Shown in pieces: positions 57,493 to 64,000 of a stretch of 64,000 nucleotides of DNA. Source of the DNA: Rosa chinensis (lineage: Eukaryota; Streptophyta; Magnoliopsida; Rosales; Rosaceae); NCBI RefSeq assembly GCF_002994745.2, contig NC_037093.1:9722400-9786399 (forward strand), given 5' to 3'. The position numbers were made by a program, and so were the translations under genes. The notes below the pieces were generated by a model that worked only from the letters and a program-made list of their open reading frames with translations, was not told the origin of the DNA and did not search any database. The first letter of the stretch is position 1; each line of letters starts with the position of its first letter.

Positions 57493-57835
57493 GTAAATGA
57501 AGGGGATTGTGCATTTTACAGACCAAAGTTAGATACCAATGTATCTGATGCATTGAACATGAAGTTTCAGTGTGCAATATTATAGGTATGTTGTAATCAC
57601 TTTCTCTGTTCAACGATCTCTTGTTCTTTTGTTTTCTCATTACGTAAATGTAACTGTCTTAGGGAAAAATACTTTTGTTGCAGCTTGATTTTCAGCTACC
57701 TGCTCGCTTTGAGCTGTATTACTCAGCAGAGGGTGAAGAAGGCAAGAAGGAGGCACCTGTTATGATACACATAGCCATTTTCGGTTATGTTGAGCGTATG
57801 TTTGCTATACTGCTGGAGCACTACAAGGGGAAATG
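57493..57835 (+). pseudogene. Captured fragment: threonyl-tRNA synthetase
   Basis: Exon 57493-57585 reads VNEGDCAFYRPKLDTNVSDAL and then NMKFQCAIL, ending in a TAG where family members have Gln. Exon 57684-57835 reads [20 protein letters not shown], then [20 protein letters not shown], then EHYKGK. These match consecutive parts of the class II catalytic core of ThrRS (motif 3 neighbourhood, usually HRAIFGSVERM). Key substitutions (R to I, S to Y) and the stop show decay. It is CACTA-2 cargo. Confidence 0.85.
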
Positions 57836-58002
57836 TTTGCTTCCATTTGTTATATGAGTGGTGGCTTATCATTGATTTGGCTAGAAGTTGGATTTTTTTT
57901 TTCCTTTAGTTCCAAGATGGAAAGATATGCAATAATATTTGCACTTATGCTTTGTCCTTTGTTGTTTGGTTTAATGTCGGTGGGTAATTCTCTTATGAAT
58001 AG

Positions 58003-58493
58003 GTTCTCTAGCAATAACAGTGGCAAATCCAACTGATCTTGTAAAAGTTAGACTTCGAGCTAAGAGAAAATTTCCACCAGGAGCACCAAGGTGCTATTCT
58101 GGCACATTAAATGCGTCTTCCAACATCTTGAGACAGGTTGTGCATTGATATTAGATCTTATTTTTCCTAAAGAAAATTCAGGGAGCAGCATTGAATATAT
58201 TGTTCTTTTTTTTATTTTTTACTGTGGGTACTTTGCGAAAAATTCAGGAAGGAGTTGGGGTTCTCTAGACTAGAATTGGACCTAACATTGCACGTAATGC
58301 TATGATTAATGTTGCTGAACTAGCCAAATATGATCAAGTGAAGCATGTTAACTCATCCTGAATATGGTCATCATTCCCTTTTGAAGTAAAACTCTTGTTA
58401 CTCCATTTTAATGTGCAAAATTTCTATGCAGACACTTCTGAAAATTCTCGGGTTAAAGGTAATGTTGTCACTCATCTTTTTGCTAGTCTGGGG
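58003..58493 (+). pseudogene. Captured fragment: mitochondrial uncoupling protein
   Basis: Three exon-like blocks match. 58003-58136 reads LAITVANPTDLVKVRLRA, then PPGAPRCYSGTLNASSNILRQ. 58248-58343 reads EGVGVL, a stop, then RIGPNIARNAMINVAELAKY. 58432-58493 reads TLLKILGLKGNVVTHLFASL. The order and the mitochondrial-carrier signature NPTDLVKVR identify a plant UCP (PUMP). A stop replaces the usual Trp in block 2, so it is non-functional. Confidence 0.88.
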
Positions 58494-58793
58494 TAAGTTT
58501 CTATGCCAATGATTTTATTTTATTTTACTTATTCATTTTTACTATGCATATATTTGATCCTCTATTTTCTTTTTTATCGTAGATTATATGGTTGAAAAGC
58601 TTGGCATAGAGTTTGTTTTTGCAGGTCAGTGTGGATTAAAGATGGGCATATCTGGTACCTCTCCCTTGACAATAATGCAAGTAAAAAGGATTGAAACTTT
58701 GAATATCAATCATTTCAAAGATTAGTTTCCAGTTTCATTGCTAAATCAAGTAGCTATTATTGAATAGGGTATAGGTTTCAAACGAAATAGATG

Positions 58794-58868
58794 TACCGAT
58801 TTGGTTGGTTTAGCATGAAGCTCAAGTTGGTTGAAGGTGACTCTGCTGGCGTTGTGACAGCTTACTAT
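58794..58868 (+). pseudogene. Captured fragment: xyloglucan endotransglucosylase (XTH)
   Basis: One exon end reads YRFGWFSMKLKLVEGDSAG and then VVTAYY, bounded by GT at 58869. This corresponds to the N-terminal beta-sandwich strand of XTH proteins, just upstream of the DEIDFEF catalytic exon, which is absent. Confidence 0.7.
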
Positions 58869-58988
58869 GTAAGTCCCATCTTTTAACTTCATTCATTATT
58901 TATGTCAGTAAATCATAATCTTATTTGGAAGTGTGCACAATTATGTACTTGCAGATGTGCTACCATTATGTACAATTTGTATGGATGA

Positions 58989-59156
<168 letters not shown>

Positions 59157-59369
59157 TAATTGGGACCCTTGTTCTTCTTCAAAAGGAAACTTCGTTGAAG
59201 CAAAAAGATATTATATCAGCTTTTGATTCATATGTAGCTATAGCTAGGAATGCTTTCTTGTTTGGTACATTATTTGGTTACTTGAATGTATGGAATTTTG
59301 AAAAATGGTAATTGAAATGATATTGATTAGAGTACTGTTTATGTGGTAATTACTGTCCAATATTGAATC

Positions 59370-59990
59370 ATACAACACAATACAAAACCATGTGTTGTAT
59401 GACTGAAAGAGTTCAAAATTAAGGTTTCTCCTACAACAGTCATTAGATGATACCTAATTTAGTTACAATATTCACACCACAGTTAACCAAATGTAGCTGT
59501 TGTGTGAACTAACAACCAACAAAAAAAGAAAACAAAATTCTGTTGTGTGAGATTCATAACATACAACAGAAATAAAATCATCTCTGTTGTCTGAGTGAAT
59601 CAACAGACAAGGGAGATAATTTCAGTTTGGTTGTGTGTTACTTATCTCAGACAACAAAGAAAGAATTATAGCTGTAGTGTGTTATTAATCTTAGACAACA
59701 AAGGATGAGTCATAGCTATTGTGTCTTATGAATCTCACACAACAAAGAAAGAATTATAGCTGTTGTGTGTTATGAATCTCAGATGACAGCAAAAATTATC
59801 TTCTGTTGTCTGAATGGCTCGACGCATCCCTGCGCATGCCATGGCAGGCACCTGCTGCGCAGAATTCACACAACGGAAAAATAGTTATTCTGTTGAGCCA
59901 ACTACTATCAGACAACGGTGGAATTACCGTTGTGTGATTTTTCAATCACACAACACTGACTTAGACAACGGTGGATTTCTGTTGTCTGAT
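59370..59990. repeat. CACTA-2 right subterminal repeats
   Basis: An array of 'ctgttgtgtg', 'cagacaaca' and 'cacacaacaaag' motifs in both orientations runs up to the TATAGTAGTG terminus. One block of about 55 bp ('aagaaagaattatagctgt') is repeated three times at 59655-59765. Confidence 0.88.
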
Positions 59991-60034
59991 GAAGAAGTCC
60001 ACCGTTATCTGATGAACTTTTTATAGTAGTGTAT

Positions 60035-60620
60035 TATCGAACCCACTTAGAATAAAGAGAATTTTGGTGTCTTTTTCTTAACCTCTGTTAATGTTGCTAT
60101 AATAATAGACAAAACTAAATCTTATCCATATGCAGTCTTGCACAATTCCAACAAGAATGTAGGCATTGTGGTTCTTCAACTTTCTTGTGGAAAATAATTT
60201 CAATTGAAGGGTAAAATTGTTATGTCACAATTTGTCAAAGCACGTTCGAAAATAATGGAGGCACATTGACTTCTGTAGAATATTATTTTAAAGTCATGTA
60301 ACATTTATCCCCTAGCTATGTATCAATCATTATAACTTTATCATTTGGGAGTTCCATTAAGCTTTATCATTAAATTAACTAGTAGGTCATTTTAGTGCAT
60401 CAAATGCTACCGCACCGATGAAGTTAGGGTATGTTTTGTTTCATAGATGGATCGGAGAAGGAACATGTGACAAGTATACGGAGGAGAGAATTTTGGGTCA
60501 TTAATTAAATGAAAATCATGCGCTTCATGAAGGAATCAAAAATACCAAACTTGTTCTCCTCATTTTCATCTTGCTTAATTAAGGTCACTTGATACGTGTC
60601 TGGCTTTGTTTCATGCTGCT
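60035..60620. repeat. Relic of a BSP 3' flank
   Basis: This matches parts of the BSP1/BSP3 downstream region ('tcttcaactttcttg.ggaaaa', 'gttatgtcaca.tttgtcaaa', 'gaatcatgcgcttcatgaagg'-type stretch), and 62960-63660 again. No BSP coding remains. It marks an older unit of the cluster. Confidence 0.75.
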
Positions 60621-60789
60621 GATTTCTTGTATGTCATACTCATAGATAAGATTGGTGAGATGTATCAAAATCCTACATTAGGATAGGATTGTTGTGTTTA
60701 ATTATGTAACACTAAATATCTTATTTAAGACCTTAAGACCATGCTAGCAGTCCCAATTATCTAATCTTTTAAAAAGTCAAAAAGTCAAA

Positions 60790-61818
60790 TATGGGAGCCC
60801 GGCGCCCTCCCAACGCTAGCCACCTATATACGGCTAGTTTCTCAATGCGGCTTTCATGCTGCTGTTCATCATTCTTCTCAAGTCTCGACGCCTGCCGACG
60901 AGTTTATTTTTGGCCATTGATGTCGCCTTATACCAAGGGAGTGTGCTGTGTGCAACACTCGAGCGACATATATATTCGTCGTTCATTTATGGCGGTGTAT
61001 GTTCGTTGTCCTCTTGCAGGTTCGGGGTGGTGCGGGGTGTGACTTGCGATGCCAATTGCTCGGAGGGGAGATGGGTTCCCGTCTCTTCATATCGACGAAG
61101 GTTGAGACCAGATTCGACCCCATGCTGCTGGGTTGGTCTTCTTAGTTGCTATTGGGTTTTGATGACGTCGATCAATTTGGTTCCGACTTCCGGCCGGATT
61201 CGGCAGTGAAGGAGCATGGGCTGCTGGGGGAGATGAGTTCTCCACCTCCTGCTTAGCTTAGTCAGTTAGATAACCATTGGGAGCAGCTTACTGCCAGCTC
61301 CTGCTTAGAAAAATCATCTGAGGATTATCCCAAACTGCCAGCTCCTGCTTTGAGCTTGCTGCCCAAGTTTTAAGCTGCTCTTAGAGCAGTCACTTGCTGC
61401 ACACAAGTAACTTTATGTCTGCAGACTCTTAATTGTGGTTAGAAGTGGGCCTGACCCTTTAATTTGGTATTGGGTCTATTTTGGGCTAGGGCTTTTTAAT
61501 GAGGATGCATTCACTCTTACTTATTACTTAATGCTTATAGTAGTTTTTAGTCTACATTCTATAAGTGTTTTCACACTTGGTTAAAGAGGATCTCCGGTAT
61601 CACAATTGAACGCATTGACAAAGAAATACTCGTCTAGTTAATTTTGTGTAAGAAGACTTGGCATAGTCTTGTAGGCTTATATTCAATGTGAGCTTCATTG
61701 TACTAGTGGATGGTACTGATTTTCTTTTTACCTTCTTGGCAATGATATAGGGGCTCAAGTAAATGTGCCATTGTGGTCATGTGATTAATGACATGTCTTC
61801 ATCTTGTCAAAAAAAAAA
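60790..61818 (+). mobile_element. Possible poly(A) retroposon
   Basis: About 1 kb starts GC-rich ('gagcccggcgccctcccaac') and ends in A-rich sequence at about 61808-61818. It interrupts the duplicated flank DNA. Overlapping short frames (60791-61209) resemble no domain. I cannot find a clear target duplication. The layout resembles the retroposon at 17515-18584. Confidence 0.45.
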
Positions 61819-62377
61819 GGCCATGTAGCTCACTAATATTTTGTCATGTTTTAGTACTCTTTCTCTGTTTGTTATTAATAATTAGATTTTTAGAATTTCT
61901 AAAGATCATTAGTGAGGTTTCATGTGTATTATTCTAAACATTATTTTTTGTGTAATTCGTGCAAAATTTTTGGTGCATGTAACACCCATATCTCCCACAT
62001 ATTGTGTATAATCCTAGAGCTACCTTCAACCATTACACTGGATAGCTTGTCTTCCATTCCATAACCGGAAACCAAATGGTTCATACTTATACAGCCTTAA
62101 ATTGTCCCAATTGACTCACAAAGGACAACAATAACAAGATTTTCAAGTCATAATCTCTGGTAATTGGCATTATTTATAGCTAGCTCTTTGACAAGTATTT
62201 ATGGATTGGCTTACATAAAAAAAGAAATTGAATAGAAATAAAAACTTCAAAAAAGAAAAAAACAGAAGTTTAGTACGAGAAAAAAGAAGTATATATAGTA
62301 GGAAAATACTTCAGTACATTAATGTACCGATACATCAAGTAGACTAGGTTCAATACAGACAAAAATTTTGATTTTTG

Positions 62378-62615
62378 GGTAATACTTGAGGTACCATTTG
62401 GAGTAAAAAAAAAAAAAATTATAGGTATGAAAAAATACATTTTGCAATAGTTTGGGAACCATTTGAAGTTTTTATTTAAAAAATACATGTCACATAAACA
62501 GAAAAGTTAACAGATGTACTACATTTGGTAACGGTGTAATACTTCAGGTACCATTTGGGGTAAAAAAAAATTCAGTAGGTATCAAAAAATACCTTTCGCA
62601 ATAATTCATGTCGAG
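62378..62615 (+). repeat. Direct repeat, about 70 bp
   Basis: 'taatacttgaggtaccattt' and 'ggtatgaaaaaatac' at 62382-62452 recur as 'taatacttcaggtaccattt' and 'ggtatcaaaaaatac' at 62537-62612. It is AT-rich and non-coding. Confidence 0.75.
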
Positions 62616-62739
62616 AACAATACCTCAATCAAAAAGTTTATGTGTTATTGTAGATTTGCTACAGTAGTCTGCAACTATTCCCAAAAAGTATCATCATTAT
62701 CAGTTCAATTGTGACTACCCGCAATGTTATCTAATTAAT

Positions 62740-63660
62740 GGATCAATTGTATGAGCTCCAAAAAGGAGTAAAAAGCATAAGGCTTTGAGTGAATCATATC
62801 ATAAGAATATGATCAACGACTTTTCATAAAAATACATCCAATATGTAAAGAAGCTTACTATAGATTTCGAATCTAAAGTAGTTAATTGTCTCCATTTGCT
62901 ATTCCAGATACGACCTTTGCATATTTGACCCAAAAGCTGGAATTTGGAGTCCTTCCTATTATAGAACCCACTTAGAACAGAGAGAAAGTTGGCGTCTTGT
63001 TCATAACCACTTGGTAATGCTGCTATAATAATCGATAAAATCTAAATCTTATCCATTTGCAGTGTTGAACAAGTTCAACGAGAATGTACGTACGTATTTG
63101 ATAATGAACAATATAAGGAAAGAAGCATATCTGCATATATTCCTGAAAGTTCTTTATTCTTGCTTTCCAAGTTCTATATCTTTCTGTTTCTATTGCTTAA
63201 GTATCAAGCATGATAAGATTTAGTTTGTATAGGTCTCAAACTCTCTGTATAAATACTGTAATATATGATCAAAGCTAGCGTGCTATTGATTTCACTCATT
63301 CTGCTTCTTATATATTCAATTTGGTTCTTGAAAACAATGAAGGCACATTGACTTCTGTGAATTTATTTGTTAAAATCATGTTCCATTTATCCCCTCGATA
63401 TATGGATCGATCATTGTAACTTTGTACTTTGGGAGCTCCATTAAGCTTTATCTGTAAATTTAAGTAGTACGTCATTTTAGTGCATCGAATTCTACTACAT
63501 CAATGAAGTTAGGGTATGTTGAGAAGGAATCTGTGACAAGTATATGGAGGAGAGATTGTTGAGTTATTAAATGAAAATCACGCCCTTCATGATGAAAATT
63601 CAAAAATACCAAATTTGTTCTCTTATTTTCGTCTTGGTTAAGGTCAAAAGTTGGTGGATG
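62740..63660. repeat. Second relic unit of BSP flank DNA
   Basis: 62785-62960 copies 53880-54059, and 62960-63660 copies 60035-60600, now contiguous with no CACTA between them. No BSP exon is present, so this is a gene-less duplicate of the flank. Confidence 0.8.
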
Positions 63661-64000
63661 CCAAGGGATGAACATATCCGAATTAGTAATAGCTACCTCA
63701 TCACTAGGCAATGCAGAGAAAGCCAAGTTTCCGGGAGCCTTATCAATTTCTTTAGGTCGTCATCGTGCCTGAACATGCATCCAAACTCTTATGGGGATTT
63801 CTTTGTTCACCTCATTGATTACAGATTGGGAAGCTTGAGGAGAAAGCTGTACTTCATTAGCATGCACCTCACCACCTTTTCAGTACCTCTGACAATTCTC
63901 CATTTCGATCTCCTTCTTATGGCCATACAGACGACAAGTAAAAATATTTCTGGCAGGCCTTCATATTCGAGATTGAACCAACAATTGTTAATCTCAACAA
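63646..64000 (-). pseudogene. LINE ORF1 / DUF4283-type zinc-knuckle remnant
   Basis: The minus strand contains YEGLPEIFFTCRLYGHKKE and then an ENC about 5 residues on, at about 63892-63972. Plant DUF4283 proteins of L1-type LINEs typically show YE.LP..CF.CG..GH....C. The first Cys and spacing are degenerate, and stops follow. An open 84-codon frame (63472-63726) may be its continuation. It is cut by the window edge. Confidence 0.5.

Overview
This is nuclear DNA of a flowering plant. The evidence is GT..AG introns, AT-rich intergenic DNA, Ty1/copia elements, MULE, hAT, CACTA and Helitron insertions, and gene fragments that match plant families. A eudicot, possibly Rosaceae, is my guess. The sequence alone does not prove the species.

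The only convincing host genes are a small cluster of basic secretory proteins (BSP, PR-17-like, Pfam PF04450), all on the + strand. There are three apparently intact two-exon copies (11349-12158, 37918-38731, 52619-53431) and one broken copy (20459-30532). The broken copy has an intron blown up to about 9.4 kb. Each intact copy encodes a 226-residue secreted protein with a signal peptide and an HExxH zinc-peptidase-like motif. Almost everything else is transposable-element DNA.

Layout. 1-15430 is one duplicated unit around BSP1. It holds an outer TIR element (719-9644) carrying an NAD(P)-binding-protein pseudogene, into which a gene-capturing CACTA element (867-6335) has jumped. 15430-20370 is retroposon debris and a tandemly duplicated segment. 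20459-30532 is the BSP2 pseudogene, whose intron contains a large inverted-repeat composite that itself received a young copia element (22557-28942). 30988-31917 is a third copy of the repeat family, carrying a small Helitron. 32414-51540 is the second copy of the BSP1 unit, around BSP3. It is peppered with insertions absent from the first unit: two MULE-type elements, a TIR element, a hAT MITE, a Pack-MULE, a solo LTR in the promoter, and a copia element with a nested LTR. 51990-54056 is the BSP4 unit. 54060-60031 is a second gene-capturing CACTA element. 60032-64000 contains relics of BSP 3' flanks, a retroposon and a LINE-like fragment at the edge.

Because the host segments are duplicated, most insertions can be checked against an empty paralogous site inside the window. 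Where this works, the insertion boundaries and target-site duplications are exact: 3 bp for CACTA, 5 bp for LTR elements, 8 bp for hAT, 9 bp for Mutator-like, and A^T for the Helitron. The most notable objects are the two Pack-CACTA elements, which together carry exon fragments of at least eight unrelated host genes, and the structural decay and promoter insertion within the BSP cluster. I did not find a clearly novel biochemical system.
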